Positions 34,521 to 43,620 are shown, counted from the stretch's first letter. The stretch: 64,000 nucleotides of DNA from Christensenella sp. UBA2853 (GCA_002350845.1 DEFL01000049.1:38185-102184); one strand, 5' to 3'. Notes: a model not told the origin generated them from the sequence alone. Numbers and translations: made by a program.

Positions 34521-35357
34521 ATGGACGAGCGTGACATGAGTGAATGCGTACAGCGAAACACGGACGCTCAGATAGAAGAACTGAATAATCATGAGAATAG
34601 TATGGCATATACCGAGGATGAAATAGCAACGATGAATGCCATACGTCGCGCTCAAATGCAGTATCCAGCTGAAGTTGTGGAGCAATCTCTTCAGGAAGAA
34701 AAGGATGAAATTGATCCAGTGCTTCATGCCGGCTACGGTGGTATGACAGATGAACAGGTCGTTGAATTGTGCCAGTCGGGAGATTCACTGGCCATGGAGT
34801 ACCTGCTGAATAAGTACAAGAACTTTGTACGGTCTAAGGCAAGAAGTTATTTCCTGATGGGCGCTGATCATGAGGATATTGTTCAGGAAGGCATGATTGG
34901 CCTGTTCAAGGCAGTTCGTGATTTTCGTCAGGACAAGCTGTCTTCATTTCGTGCTTTTGCGGAGCTTTGTGTAACAAGGCAGATCATTACAGCCATTAAA
35001 ACAGCCACACGGCAGAAGCATATTCCATTAAACAGCTACATTTCATTGAATAAGCCAATTTATGATGAAGAATCAGACAGGACACTGATGGATGTCATCG
35101 TTGAAGGTCATGTTGATAACCCGGAGGAACTGATTATCAGTCAGGAAGACCTTCACGGGATCAATACCCAGCTGGCTGAAATGCTTTCGAGTCTTGAAAA
35201 GGATGCGTTAAGCCTGTATCTGGACGGAAAAAGCTATCAGGAAATTGCACAGCTTCTTGGGAGACATGCTAAATCCATTGATAATGCTTTGCAGCGTGTC
35301 AAGCGCAAGCTGGAGAAATACTTAAAGGCCAAGGCTCACGAAGAATCTGCAAATTGA
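34521..35357 (+). CDS. sigH: RNA polymerase sigma-H factor
   Basis: A 278-residue SigH-type sigma factor, known in Bacillota for the early stationary-phase, competence and sporulation programme. Core parts: LAMEYLLNKYKNFVRSKA, GADHEDIVQEGMIGLFKAVRDF, ELCVTRQIITAIKTATRQKH (binding the -10 element) and the 4.2 helix YQEIAQLLGRHAKSIDNALQR. It carries about 70 extra N-terminal residues, acidic and Gln/Asn/Glu-rich, before GMTDEQVVELCQSGD, where Bacillus SigH has about 20. The start follows AGAGGACAAGATAG. No sporulation genes appear in the window. Confidence 0.93.
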   Translation: MDERDMSECVQRNTDAQIEELNNHENSMAYTEDEIATMNAIRRAQMQYPAEVVEQSLQEEKDEIDPVLHAGYGGMTDEQVVELCQSGDSLAMEYLLNKYKNFVRSKARSYFLMGADHEDIVQEGMIGLFKAVRDFRQDKLSSFRAFAELCVTRQIITAIKTATRQKHIPLNSYISLNKPIYDEESDRTLMDVIVEGHVDNPEELIISQEDLHGINTQLAEMLSSLEKDALSLYLDGKSYQEIAQLLGRHAKSIDNALQRVKRKLEKYLKAKAHEESAN

Positions 35358-35428
35358 GATCGGCACTATTGAAATCACGATGAAAGCGGCCTTTAAAACA
35401 GATCCTGCAAGAACGGCGGCCGTATGAG

Positions 35429-35460
35429 AAAAACCAGCCCGAATGATCGGACTGGTTTTT
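35429..35460. terminator. Bidirectional terminator between sigH and the anti-sigma gene
   Basis: AAAAACCAG-x-CCGA and TCGG-x-CTGGTTTTT form a 12-bp stem with one mismatch and a 4-base loop. It serves the convergent sigH (plus) and anti-sigma-type (minus) genes. Confidence 0.8.
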
Positions 35461-35495
35461 CTCTTTGCAGATGAATCGAGAATAGATCAGCATGC

Positions 35496-36419
35496 TCAAT
35501 TGACGGCTGCTGAGAATGCGGAGATAAATTCGGGACAACTCCAGACGCCGCAGGCTGCAAGCCGATCCTCGGATATCAGCATCTGAGCACTGATGCCATC
35601 ACTCAGTGTAATGGTCAGAATGGAGGAGGACCGGATTGAGCCACTGCTTTCATACGTTGCATTATCCGTCAGAATCCTGAAGAGATTTTCTGCAGCGGAA
35701 GAATCAGAGACTGTACCAATGCCGGAGATGGACATGGACTGAATATGACCGGAAATGGAAAGCGTATCAATCAGCGTTTCTTTTCCCAGCGTTGCATGGC
35801 CGTTAAAGCTGACGCGCTGAAACAGGCGATATTCACCATTGACCTTCGCACAGACAAATGTATTGTTGTATCCATTGAATGTATACACTTCATCGCCTGC
35901 ACTGACGCAGTTGCTGCTGATGATGCCGGTGTCGCTCAGAGAGGGCTCTGTTGTATATTCCTCAACAATCCCCAGAGACTGAAGAGCGCTGGATGCAGAG
36001 ACAGCAGAAGGTGAGGAGAGCATACGATAATAACGTCCCTTTACGCCAATGAGAGGAAATGTACCGGAAGTGACAGATGACCAGATCCCACTGTCGCCTG
36101 CAGCACGGGAATTGGAGACTGAAACCTCACCAAGCAGCGTTGCACCATTGGTATCCCCGGCCTGCAGCTGTCCAAGTGGGAGAGAAGTAATGGATGGCGG
36201 AGCAACCGTGTTCAGTGGAGCTGAAGGGAAAAAGAACAGTGCAAGCAAAACCGCTGCACACAACACAGGGGCTGCGATTTTTGTAAAAACCATTGCCTGT
36301 GTCTTTCTTTTTTGCTGTCTTGCCGCCTTCATTTGAATAGCATAACGCATTTCCGGGGAAGCATGAAGACCACCAAGTGATCGATTGGCAATTTCGGGGA
36401 GCTGATCGAGTTGTTTCAT
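35496..36419 (-). CDS. Single-span membrane protein, probable anti-sigma factor
   Basis: A 307-residue protein with a short N-terminal cytoplasmic part (1-43, containing LPEIANRSLGGLHASPEMRYAIQMKA), one membrane span (about 45-65) and a Ser/Thr-rich extracytoplasmic domain with beta-strand patterning. The size, topology and ATGA overlap with the upstream ECF sigma gene are typical of anti-sigma factors, but I see no clear zinc-anti-sigma (HxxxCxxC) motif. The assignment rests on gene order. The outer domain could sense an envelope signal. Confidence 0.65.
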   Translation of the reverse strand: MKQLDQLPEIANRSLGGLHASPEMRYAIQMKAARQQKRKTQAMVFTKIAAPVLCAAVLLALFFFPSAPLNTVAPPSITSLPLGQLQAGDTNGATLLGEVSVSNSRAAGDSGIWSSVTSGTFPLIGVKGRYYRMLSSPSAVSASSALQSLGIVEEYTTEPSLSDTGIISSNCVSAGDEVYTFNGYNNTFVCAKVNGEYRLFQRVSFNGHATLGKETLIDTLSISGHIQSMSISGIGTVSDSSAAENLFRILTDNATYESSGSIRSSSILTITLSDGISAQMLISEDRLAACGVWSCPEFISAFSAAVN

Positions 36420-36928
36420 TGAGCGTCATCACCTTTCAGAAGAGACTCTAAACGTTTCCGGCTTCTGCTGAGTCGGGAGGAAACAGTGCCTTCTGGCAGA
36501 GAAAGCATTTCAGCGATCTCATTGATGCCATAGCCCTGATAATAATGGAGCAGAACGATTTCTTTAAAATCGGGGGGCAGCTGATTAACGGCAGCCATGA
36601 TCTGCTCTTCCTCGTCTATTTTTCCAAATTGATCGGGTGCAGGAATGAGTTCGAATACGGGTGATCCAAGGATCACACGTTTGAACCATGCGCCACGCCA
36701 AAGATCACGGCATCTGTTTAATGCGACCTTAAGCAGCCATGCTTTTTCGCTGCCTGCTTTCAGGTCGGGCTTGGTAGTCAGCAGTTTCACAAAAACATCC
36801 TGACAGACATCTTCTGCTTTCTGACGGTCACCAATATAGAAATAACAGACACGAAGGACGTCTGTGGCATACTGTTCATAGAGCTCTGAGAAACCCAACG
36901 GGCTTGCTTCCAGTACCGATTCACTCAA
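36416..36928 (-). CDS. ECF-type RNA polymerase sigma factor
   Basis: A 170-residue sigma factor with only regions 2 and 4. Region 2: FSELYEQYATDVLRVCYFYIGDRQKAEDVCQDVFVKLL (given in parts: core-binding then DNA-reading helix). Region 4: LPPDFKEIVLLHYYQG and INEIAEMLSLPEGTVSSRLSRSRKRL. The start chosen is TTG at 36928, which has GGAGG 8 bp upstream. ATG 36970 lies in frame but has no ribosome site and falls on the putative promoter. The gene overlaps the membrane partner by 4 bp. The targets are unknown; the divergent neighbour is the glycogen operon. Confidence 0.9.
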   Translation of the reverse strand: MSESVLEASPLGFSELYEQYATDVLRVCYFYIGDRQKAEDVCQDVFVKLLTTKPDLKAGSEKAWLLKVALNRCRDLWRGAWFKRVILGSPVFELIPAPDQFGKIDEEEQIMAAVNQLPPDFKEIVLLHYYQGYGINEIAEMLSLPEGTVSSRLSRSRKRLESLLKGDDAQ

Positions 36929-36972
36929 ATGCTCAACCTCCGTTTCGTGCTGGATTGGTTCCTCGATCATTC

Positions 36973-36998
36973 AACGTATTGTAACATGAAAAACTTCC
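36973..36998 (-). promoter_or_regulatory. Candidate ECF-type autoregulatory promoter
   Basis: On the minus strand GGAAGTT (-35-like) and CGTT (-10-like) are 15 bp apart, resembling the GGAAC...CGTC pattern of ECF promoters. It would start RNA near 36965 and so fits the TTG start at 36928 rather than ATG 36970. A TACAAT also lies in the spacer, so a normal promoter is possible. Confidence 0.35.
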
Positions 36999-37073
36999 CG
37001 CAAAAATAAAAAAATAAAAAGAAAAATCAATCCAGAGAATGTGATTTGGAAATGGGCAAATCAGTAAGAAAAC

Positions 37074-37102
37074 TTGACGAAAAGACGGCATGCGTTTACA
37101 AT
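37074..37102 (+). promoter_or_regulatory. Promoter of the glycogen operon
   Basis: TTGACG and TACAAT with 17-bp spacing, a near-consensus vegetative promoter about 60 bp ahead of the glgB start. The spacer back to the ECF gene is AT-rich. Confidence 0.75.
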
Positions 37103-37164
37103 ACACATGAATGGGTAATGCTCGCTTTCTGATGCATATATCAAAAAAAAGGCAGGTGCGGACA

Positions 37165-39183
37165 ATGCGCTATGTGGCTCCTAGTGCTCAGGTTCGGGAG
37201 TCGTTCCATCAGGGGAACAACATGCAGGCTTATGAAATGCTTGGTGCTCATCCTGTGGAACAGGACGGCACGAGCATGTGGCACTTCTGCGTGTGGGCAC
37301 CCAACGCTAAGAATGTTTGTCTGGTTGGGGAATTCAACGAATGGAAAGTTCTTGCAAACCCGATGGTAAAGCAGTACGACGGGACATGGGAACTCCGTCT
37401 GCCGGCTAAACTGTTTGATGTTTCATCTGATCCGAAAAAATATAATTATCCGGATGCTGCTGAGAAGCTGAAGAATTACAAGTATGCAGTGCAGACCGCT
37501 GAAGGTGAGTGGTTTGAGAGAGCAGACCCATACAGCTTCCAAATGCAGCAGCGTCCGCACAATGCATCATGCCTGTACAGCATGGATGGCTATGAATGGC
37601 ATGACGATGCATGGATGGATCAGAGAAGGAACTGGAATTCTTATGATAAGCCAGTCAACATATACGAACTCCATTTGGGTTCCTGGCGCCGGATCGGATC
37701 AACCAAGGACGGTCTTGGCAATACAGGAGAGAATGAAGCAACCGGTGATACAGCCGGTCGGGTGATGACCTATCTTGAAACAGCCGATGCGCTGATCCCT
37801 TATGTGAAAGAAATGGGATATACGCATATTGAGCTGCTTCCTGTGATGGAGCATCCGTTGGATATGTCCTGGGGTTATCAGGTGACCGGCTTCTTCGCAG
37901 CGACCTCCCGATATGGAACGCCGAAAGAGCTGCAGGAAATGATCGATCGATTCCATCAGGCTGGGATCGGCGTGATTCTTGACTGGGTTCCGGCGCATTT
38001 CCCCAAGGATGAAGTTGGACTTCGAAGGTTTGATGGCACCCCCTGCTATGAACATCCGGATCCCAGAAAAGGTGAAATGCCGCAATGGGGAACCTGTATG
38101 TTTGACCTTGCCCGCGGTGAGGTGCAGTCGTTCCTGCTGTCAAGTGCCTGTTTCTGGCTGAAATGGTTTCATGCTGATGGAATTCGAGTGGATGCTGTGT
38201 CTTCCATGGTTTATCTTGATTTCTGTCGGGAAGAAGGCCAGTGGATGCCAAACAAGTTTGGCGGCCGGGAATACCTTGAAGGCATTGCATTCCTCCAGAA
38301 ACTCAATCAGGTGACAACAAAGACATTCCCCGGGATCATGATGATCGCAGAAGAATCCCACGCGTTCCCTGGTGTGACCAAGTCTCCGGCAGAAGGCGGA
38401 CTTGGGTTTACATACAAGTGGAATATGGGATGGATGAACGATATGCTGGCTTATGTCAAACTCGATCCGGTATATCGCAAGTGGCATCATGACAAGCTGA
38501 CATTCTCGCTTTTCTATGCGTTTTCAGAGCACTTCATTCTTCCGTTCTCCCATGATGAAGTTGTTCACGGCAAAGGATCTATGGTGGATAAGCAGCCGGG
38601 AGATCTCTGGAAGAAGTTTGCAGGCCTGCGTGCACTGTATGGATATACGATGGCACATCCGGGCAAGAAGCTGCTGTTTATGGGCGGGGAGTTTGCTCAG
38701 TTTATCGAGTGGAAGTATACGGAGCAGCTTGACTGGTTCCTGCTGCTTTATGATAAGCATCCTCAGATGCAGAAATGTGTGAAGCGCCTCAATCAGCTGT
38801 ACAAGGATACGCCGGCGCTGTATGAGGTGGATGATTCCTGGAGCGGTTTCCAATGGGTTCAGGCGAATGATCATGACAACTCTGTTGTTGCATTTATTCG
38901 CTGGGATAAATCCGGAAACGCCGTGCTGGCAGTGACCAACTTTACTCCCGTATATCACGGCGATTATCAGATCGGTCTTCCTGTCAGTGGGAAAATCACC
39001 GAGATTTTCAATTCTGACCGTGAAGAATTTGGCGGGTCGAACCAGTACAACGCCGCGCCTATTCAGACACGCAAAGAGAACTGGCACGAATTTGCATATA
39101 CGCTATCCATTATCGTGCCGCCTCTGGCAACTGTCTACTTTAAGTATGAACGCGATGAAAAGACAGTTGCCTCCATCAAATGA
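37165..39183 (+). CDS. glgB: 1,4-alpha-glucan branching enzyme
   Basis: A 672-residue GlgB (GH13) that introduces alpha-1,6 branches in glycogen. An N-terminal CBM48 module (VWAPNAKNVCLVGEFNEWK) precedes the barrel. Catalytic residues are D343 (DGIRVDAV), E396 (MIAEESHAFPG) and D464 (FSHDEVVHG). YEHPDPRKGEMPQWGTCMFD and the MGGEFAQFIEWKY block match GlgB. The start at 37165 has AGGTG just upstream; in-frame codons back to 37111 lie between promoter and ribosome site. First gene of glgB-glgC-glgD-glgA. Confidence 0.95.
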   Translation: MRYVAPSAQVRESFHQGNNMQAYEMLGAHPVEQDGTSMWHFCVWAPNAKNVCLVGEFNEWKVLANPMVKQYDGTWELRLPAKLFDVSSDPKKYNYPDAAEKLKNYKYAVQTAEGEWFERADPYSFQMQQRPHNASCLYSMDGYEWHDDAWMDQRRNWNSYDKPVNIYELHLGSWRRIGSTKDGLGNTGENEATGDTAGRVMTYLETADALIPYVKEMGYTHIELLPVMEHPLDMSWGYQVTGFFAATSRYGTPKELQEMIDRFHQAGIGVILDWVPAHFPKDEVGLRRFDGTPCYEHPDPRKGEMPQWGTCMFDLARGEVQSFLLSSACFWLKWFHADGIRVDAVSSMVYLDFCREEGQWMPNKFGGREYLEGIAFLQKLNQVTTKTFPGIMMIAEESHAFPGVTKSPAEGGLGFTYKWNMGWMNDMLAYVKLDPVYRKWHHDKLTFSLFYAFSEHFILPFSHDEVVHGKGSMVDKQPGDLWKKFAGLRALYGYTMAHPGKKLLFMGGEFAQFIEWKYTEQLDWFLLLYDKHPQMQKCVKRLNQLYKDTPALYEVDDSWSGFQWVQANDHDNSVVAFIRWDKSGNAVLAVTNFTPVYHGDYQIGLPVSGKITEIFNSDREEFGGSNQYNAAPIQTRKENWHEFAYTLSIIVPPLATVYFKYERDEKTVASIK

Positions 39184-39267
39184 TATCTGCAGAGGGAACC
39201 CTAGTAGGACCTGCTGATACAACATATTACTTATTCTAACAATCAGGTAAGAGGAGTGTGCTTTCTC

Positions 39268-40452
39268 ATGATGAGAAAAAAGACCTGCGTTGCCATGTTG
39301 CTTGCCGGTGGACAGGGCAGCCGTCTCGGTATTCTGACCAAGACAGTGGCCAAGCCGGCGGTTCCCTATGGTGGAAAGTATCGCATTATTGACTTCCCAC
39401 TGTCGAACTGTACCAACAGTGGTATTGATACTGTCGGCGTGCTGACACAGTATCAGCCTCTGGAACTCAACCGCTATATTGGTAGCGGTGCACCGTGGGA
39501 TCTTGACTTGAACAATGGCGGTGTGTTCGTACTTCCTCCTTATCAGAAGGGCAAGGTTGGCGAATGGTATCGCGGAACCGCTAACGCCATCTATCAGAAT
39601 ATGGCTTTTATTGAGCAGTACAATCCTGATTATGTGCTGATTCTTTCCGGTGACCATATCTATAAGATGGACTACAACAAGATGCTTCAGTTCCATATTC
39701 GCAATGGCGCTGATGCAACCATTGCTGTCCGTGAAGTGCCGTGGGAAGAGGCCAGCCGTTTCGGCATCATGAATACTGATGCTGAGAGCAAGATTATTGA
39801 ATTCGAGGAAAAACCGAAGCAGCCGAAATCCAACAAGGCTTCGATGGGCGTTTATATCTTCACATGGGAGAAGCTTCGCAAGTATCTCACTGAAGATGAA
39901 GCGGACAAGACCAGCTCGAACGACTTTGGCAAAAACATCATCCCGAAGATGCTGGACGATAAGCAGGTTATGGTGGCTTATCAGTTCGATGGCTACTGGA
40001 AGGATGTCGGAACCATCGAGAGCCTTTGGGAAGCAAACATGGACCTGCTGTCCACTCCGCTGCCCATTGACCTGCACGATAAGAAGTGGCGTATTTATGC
40101 CCGCAATCCCGGCTATACCCCGCACTATATCGCAAAGGGCGCGACCGTGACTGACTCCATGATCACTGAAGGCAGCGAGATTTACGGACACGTTCATCAT
40201 TCTGTGATCTTCTCCGGCGTCACTGTCGAAGAAGGCGCAAATGTTCAGGATGCAGTTGTTATGCCTGGCGCAGTGATCCATCGTGGTGCCATTGTCCGCA
40301 GAGCGATTATCGCTGAGAATGCCGTTGTGGGACCTGGCTGCGTAGTCGGCGAGGAAACTGGCAATATTGCTGTTGTCGGCAATGGTATTACCCTGCCCGC
40401 AGGCGTTTCTGTCACCGCTGGCCAGCAGGTTGACGCAAGCACTACTTTCTAA
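39268..40452 (+). CDS. glgC: Glucose-1-phosphate adenylyltransferase
   Basis: A 394-residue GlgC, making ADP-glucose from glucose 1-phosphate and ATP, the committed step of glycogen synthesis. The nucleotide site is [26 protein letters not shown]; catalytic stretches [10 protein letters not shown] and [20 protein letters not shown] follow; the C-terminal half is a left-handed beta-helix of hexapeptide repeats ending in [16 protein letters not shown]. The start at 39268 follows GAGGAG. An 84-bp gap separates it from glgB. In clostridia GlgC pairs with GlgD, encoded next. Confidence 0.96.
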   Translation: MMRKKTCVAMLLAGGQGSRLGILTKTVAKPAVPYGGKYRIIDFPLSNCTNSGIDTVGVLTQYQPLELNRYIGSGAPWDLDLNNGGVFVLPPYQKGKVGEWYRGTANAIYQNMAFIEQYNPDYVLILSGDHIYKMDYNKMLQFHIRNGADATIAVREVPWEEASRFGIMNTDAESKIIEFEEKPKQPKSNKASMGVYIFTWEKLRKYLTEDEADKTSSNDFGKNIIPKMLDDKQVMVAYQFDGYWKDVGTIESLWEANMDLLSTPLPIDLHDKKWRIYARNPGYTPHYIAKGATVTDSMITEGSEIYGHVHHSVIFSGVTVEEGANVQDAVVMPGAVIHRGAIVRRAIIAENAVVGPGCVVGEETGNIAVVGNGITLPAGVSVTAGQQVDASTTF

Positions 40453-40491
40453 ACTTGCCATTCAGGCACTTGTAAAGGGGAATGAAACAAC

Positions 40492-41616
40492 ATGTTGAAA
40501 GATGTGATGGGCGTCATCTATACTGGTGAGAATGACGCGAACCTTCGTGAACTGACCATGATGCGTGCGATTGCGGCTCTTCCTGTTGCAGGCCGTTATC
40601 GTGTTGTCGATTTTCTTCTCTCGTCCATGGTCAATGCCGGCATTCGCAATGTTGGTGTTATCATGCAGAAGAATTATCATAGCCTTATGGACCACCTCGG
40701 ATCCGGTAAAGAATGGGACCTTCATGGAAAACATGATGGACTCTATGTGCTTCCTCCCTTCCTGACCCGTGAGAATGTCGGTGTCTATTCCGGCACACTG
40801 GACGCACTGCGTTCCAACACCAATTATCTCAGCCGTTCAAAGCAGGAATATGTTGTTCTGTGCAATTCTTCCATGATCTGCAATCCGCATATGGATCAGT
40901 TCATTCAGTTCCATATGGATACCAATGCAGATATTACGCTCATGTATACCCGTGAAGAATCCATGATGCGCGACGATATGGGCACCTATATCCAGGTGGC
41001 TGAAGACGGACGCGTCACTGACATGGAAGTGGATCCCACCCATCCGACCCACAACAACACGTTCATGGAGATCCTGATCCTTAAGCGTGATTATCTGCGG
41101 GATCTGGTTGACAAGGGAGTTGCTCATGGCCATCATGAACTGAGCCGTGATGTGCTTATGCCCATGGTGCGCGATGGCAATGGCCGTGTGATGGCATGGG
41201 AATATGACGGACCTGCCTGGCGTCTGGATTCTGTACAGGGCTATTTCAAGTTCAATATGGATGTCCTGGATGCAGATGTTCGCCGCAAGCTGTTCAGCGA
41301 TGATCTGCCCGTGTACACCAAGATTCGTGACGAGATGCCTGCCCGTTACGGTGAAAACGCAATGGCTGTCAATTCTCTTGTTGCTGACGGCTGCATTATT
41401 GAAGGCACTGTGGAGAACAGTATCCTGTTCCGCGGCGTACGCATTGCACCCGATGCACATGTTAAGAACTGCATTATCATGCAGGACGGCCAGGTCCACT
41501 CCAACGCCTATATCGAGAACTGCATTCTCGATAAGCAGGCTGTTATCAAGCGCAATGCGCGCCTGATTGGGCCGAACGCCTATCCGATTGTGATCGCAAA
41601 GAATGTTGTGATTTAA
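40492..41616 (+). CDS. glgD: Glucose-1-phosphate adenylyltransferase, GlgD subunit
   Basis: A 374-residue GlgC paralogue of the GlgD type. It has the fold (AGRYRVVDFLLSSMVNAGIRNVGVIMQ) but lacks the GGxGxRL nucleotide loop at the N-terminus: GVIYTGENDANLRELTMMR stands in its place. Other sites normally used in catalysis are changed, such as CNSSMICNPHMDQF for the [10 protein letters not shown] site. In other Bacillota GlgD is non-catalytic and raises GlgC activity as a partner subunit. Beta-helix repeats end the protein. 39 bp after glgC. Confidence 0.94.
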   Translation: MLKDVMGVIYTGENDANLRELTMMRAIAALPVAGRYRVVDFLLSSMVNAGIRNVGVIMQKNYHSLMDHLGSGKEWDLHGKHDGLYVLPPFLTRENVGVYSGTLDALRSNTNYLSRSKQEYVVLCNSSMICNPHMDQFIQFHMDTNADITLMYTREESMMRDDMGTYIQVAEDGRVTDMEVDPTHPTHNNTFMEILILKRDYLRDLVDKGVAHGHHELSRDVLMPMVRDGNGRVMAWEYDGPAWRLDSVQGYFKFNMDVLDADVRRKLFSDDLPVYTKIRDEMPARYGENAMAVNSLVADGCIIEGTVENSILFRGVRIAPDAHVKNCIIMQDGQVHSNAYIENCILDKQAVIKRNARLIGPNAYPIVIAKNVVI

Positions 41617-41656
41617 CAGGATAGACAAACCTGCATCAACTAAGGAGACGATTCCA

Positions 41657-43459
41657 ATGAAGATTCTTTTTACCGCCAGTGAATGCGTCCCGTTTATCAA
41701 AACGGGCGGCCTGGCTGATGTTGTCGGAGCACTGGCTCCGGTCCTTGCAGCGCAGGGACATGACGTCCGCGTGATGGTGCCTCTGTACTCCAAAATTCCG
41801 GACACTTATGTCAATGAAATGACGCATGTGCTCGATTTTGAAGTGCAGCTGGGCTGGCGCAAGCAGTACTGCGGCATTGAAATGCTTGTGCGCGACGGTG
41901 TCACATATTATTTCGTGGACAACAAGTTCTATTTTGGCCGTTCTTATATCTATGGTCTTGGCGGAGATGAATACGAGCGTTTCGGTTTCTTCTGCCGTGC
42001 CTGCCTGAACAGCCTCCCGCTGCTTGACTTCCAGCCTGATGTGATTCATGCACATGACTGGCAGAGCGGTATGGTTCCTGCACTGCTGAAGATTCAGTAT
42101 GCTCATCTTCCGTTCTTCAGTGCTGTGAAGACCATGTTCACGATCCACAATCTGCAGTATCAGGGTATCTTTGGTATCCGTGAAGTGCAGGATGTGCTCG
42201 GACTGGGCGACAGCCTCTGGACGAATGACAAGCTCGAATGCTTTGGCTGCGCGAACTATCTGAAAGCAGGCCTTGTGTATTCTGACCTGATCACAACGGT
42301 CAGCCCGAGCTATGCTGAGGAAATCCAGACGGCCTACTATGGTGAGCGCCTGGATGGACTTCTTCGTGCCCGCAAGCATGAAGTCTATGGCATTCTCAAT
42401 GGTCTTGATGTTGTCGATTACAATCCTGCTGAAGACAACAGCATCGCTGCAAAGTTTACAAGCGAAGATCTCTCCGGAAAAGCAGAGTGCAAGCTTGCAC
42501 TGCAGCGTGAAATGAATCTGACCGAAGACCCGAATATCCCGATCATCGGCATGGTGGGACGCCTGAGCAACCAGAAAGGTCTTGACCTTGTAGACTGCGT
42601 GCTGGGCGATATGATTGATCAGAATGTGCAGCTTGTGGTGCTTGGCATGGGTGAAAGCCGCTATGTCAACCTCTTTGAGTGGGCACAGTCTGCGTTCCCG
42701 GGCCGTGTTGCCTGCCGTTTTGACATGGACAGCGCTCTTGCTCACCGCATTTATGCCGGCTGTGACATGTTCCTCATGCCTTCTCAGTTTGAGCCCTGCG
42801 GTCTCAGCCAGATGATTGCCATGCGCTATGGTACGATCCCGATCGTCCGCGAGACTGGCGGTCTGCGTGACACCGTTCTCTCCTACAATGAGTTTACCGG
42901 TGAAGGCAATGGCTTCACGTTCTTCAATTACAATGCCCATGATATGCTCCATGTCATTGAAAGAGCTACGGAGTATTATCATGACCACAAGGATGTGTGG
43001 AATCTCCTCCAGAAACGCGGCATGACCACCGATTTCAGCTGGACTCGTTCTGCCAATCGTTATGTGGAACTGTACCGCGGCATGATCGGCGAAACCGAGC
43101 TTCGTGATCCTTCTGAGCCTGAAGAAAGCCCGGTGGCTGTTGTTGAAACTGCTGCTCCTGTGGAGCCTGAAAAGCCCAAGAAGCGCACAACAAGGAAGGC
43201 CGCTCCCAAAGCTGAAGGTGCAGCTGAAGAGAAACCCAAGAAACGCACAACCACGAAAAAGGCCGCTGCTGCTGACGAGGCTGTGACTGAAGAAAAGCCG
43301 AAGAAGCGCACGACCAAAAAGGCTGCTGCTGAGACGGAGGAGAAGCCGAAGAAGCGTACGACCAAGAAAGCGGAAGCCGCTGCTGAGACAGCCTCTGAAG
43401 AACAGCCCAAAAAACGGGTTCGCAAAACAGCAGTGAAAAAAGAGGAAACCAAAGAGTAA
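41657..43459 (+). CDS. glgA: Glycogen synthase with histone-H1-like C-terminal tail
   Basis: A 600-residue protein. Residues 1-483 are a normal GT5 glycogen synthase, adding glucose from ADP-glucose to glycogen: KTGGLADVVGALAPVLAAQGHDVRV is the ADP-binding start, IHAHDWQSGMVPALL follows, and SQFEPCGLSQMIAMRYGTIPIVRETGGLRDTV (read in two parts) is the second nucleotide site. Residues 484-600 are an extra tail with five repeats of [EKPKKRTTxKK-A-rich], looking like a histone H1 or HU tail. GlgA proteins normally end near residue 480. The frame continues without a break from the core, so it is a true extension. A strong terminator follows. Confidence 0.95.
   Translation: MKILFTASECVPFIKTGGLADVVGALAPVLAAQGHDVRVMVPLYSKIPDTYVNEMTHVLDFEVQLGWRKQYCGIEMLVRDGVTYYFVDNKFYFGRSYIYGLGGDEYERFGFFCRACLNSLPLLDFQPDVIHAHDWQSGMVPALLKIQYAHLPFFSAVKTMFTIHNLQYQGIFGIREVQDVLGLGDSLWTNDKLECFGCANYLKAGLVYSDLITTVSPSYAEEIQTAYYGERLDGLLRARKHEVYGILNGLDVVDYNPAEDNSIAAKFTSEDLSGKAECKLALQREMNLTEDPNIPIIGMVGRLSNQKGLDLVDCVLGDMIDQNVQLVVLGMGESRYVNLFEWAQSAFPGRVACRFDMDSALAHRIYAGCDMFLMPSQFEPCGLSQMIAMRYGTIPIVRETGGLRDTVLSYNEFTGEGNGFTFFNYNAHDMLHVIERATEYYHDHKDVWNLLQKRGMTTDFSWTRSANRYVELYRGMIGETELRDPSEPEESPVAVVETAAPVEPEKPKKRTTRKAAPKAEGAAEEKPKKRTTTKKAAAADEAVTEEKPKKRTTKKAAAETEEKPKKRTTKKAEAAAETASEEQPKKRVRKTAVKKEETKE
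43172..43456 (+). repeat. In-frame Lys/Ala/Thr repeats encoding the GlgA tail
   Basis: Five imperfect copies of a 45-60 bp unit encoding EKPKKRTT(T/R)KKAA plus a variable acidic linker (last copy EQPKKRVRKTAVKK). Codons vary between copies, so the repeats are old or under protein-level selection rather than a fresh slippage. Confidence 0.7.
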
Positions 43460-43465
43460 TCACAT

Positions 43466-43490
43466 AGAGCCGCCGAGAGGCGGCTCTTTT
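43466..43490 (+). terminator. Rho-independent terminator of the glycogen operon
   Basis: AGAGCCGCC-GAGA-GGCGGCTCT followed by TTT, a 9-bp perfect GC-rich stem starting 7 bp after the glgA stop. Confidence 0.9.
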
Positions 43491-43591
43491 CCTTTCCAAA
43501 CGGAAGAAATCGGGGCGGGTGCCATAGGTGAAACACTTGGAAAGTGTCCATTAGATATGGTTTTCCGCCTTTTTTCTTATGGATGTTTGTA

Positions 43592-43620
43592 TCGACAGTA
43601 CTTTAAAAAAATGATATAAT
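43592..43620 (+). promoter_or_regulatory. Promoter ahead of the methyltransferase gene
   Basis: TCGACA and TATAAT with a 17-bp spacer; the start codon is GTG at 43698. Upstream at 43533-43547 is a small inverted repeat ACACTT-GGA-AAGTGT that could be an operator. Confidence 0.65.

Noticed and set aside
39103..40461. Long minus-strand open frame (452 codons) across glgC
   Set aside because: It is the antisense shadow of glgC, in GC-rich biased codons; it has no ribosome site or family resemblance, while glgC is clear on the plus strand.
41636..42988. Long minus-strand open frame (450 codons) across glgA
   Set aside because: Antisense shadow caused by codon bias of the highly expressed glgA gene.
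43172..43456. GlgA tail repeats considered as a CRISPR-like or minisatellite array
   Set aside because: The repeats are in frame, differ in sequence and length, and translate to a regular Lys/Ala pattern, so they are protein repeats.
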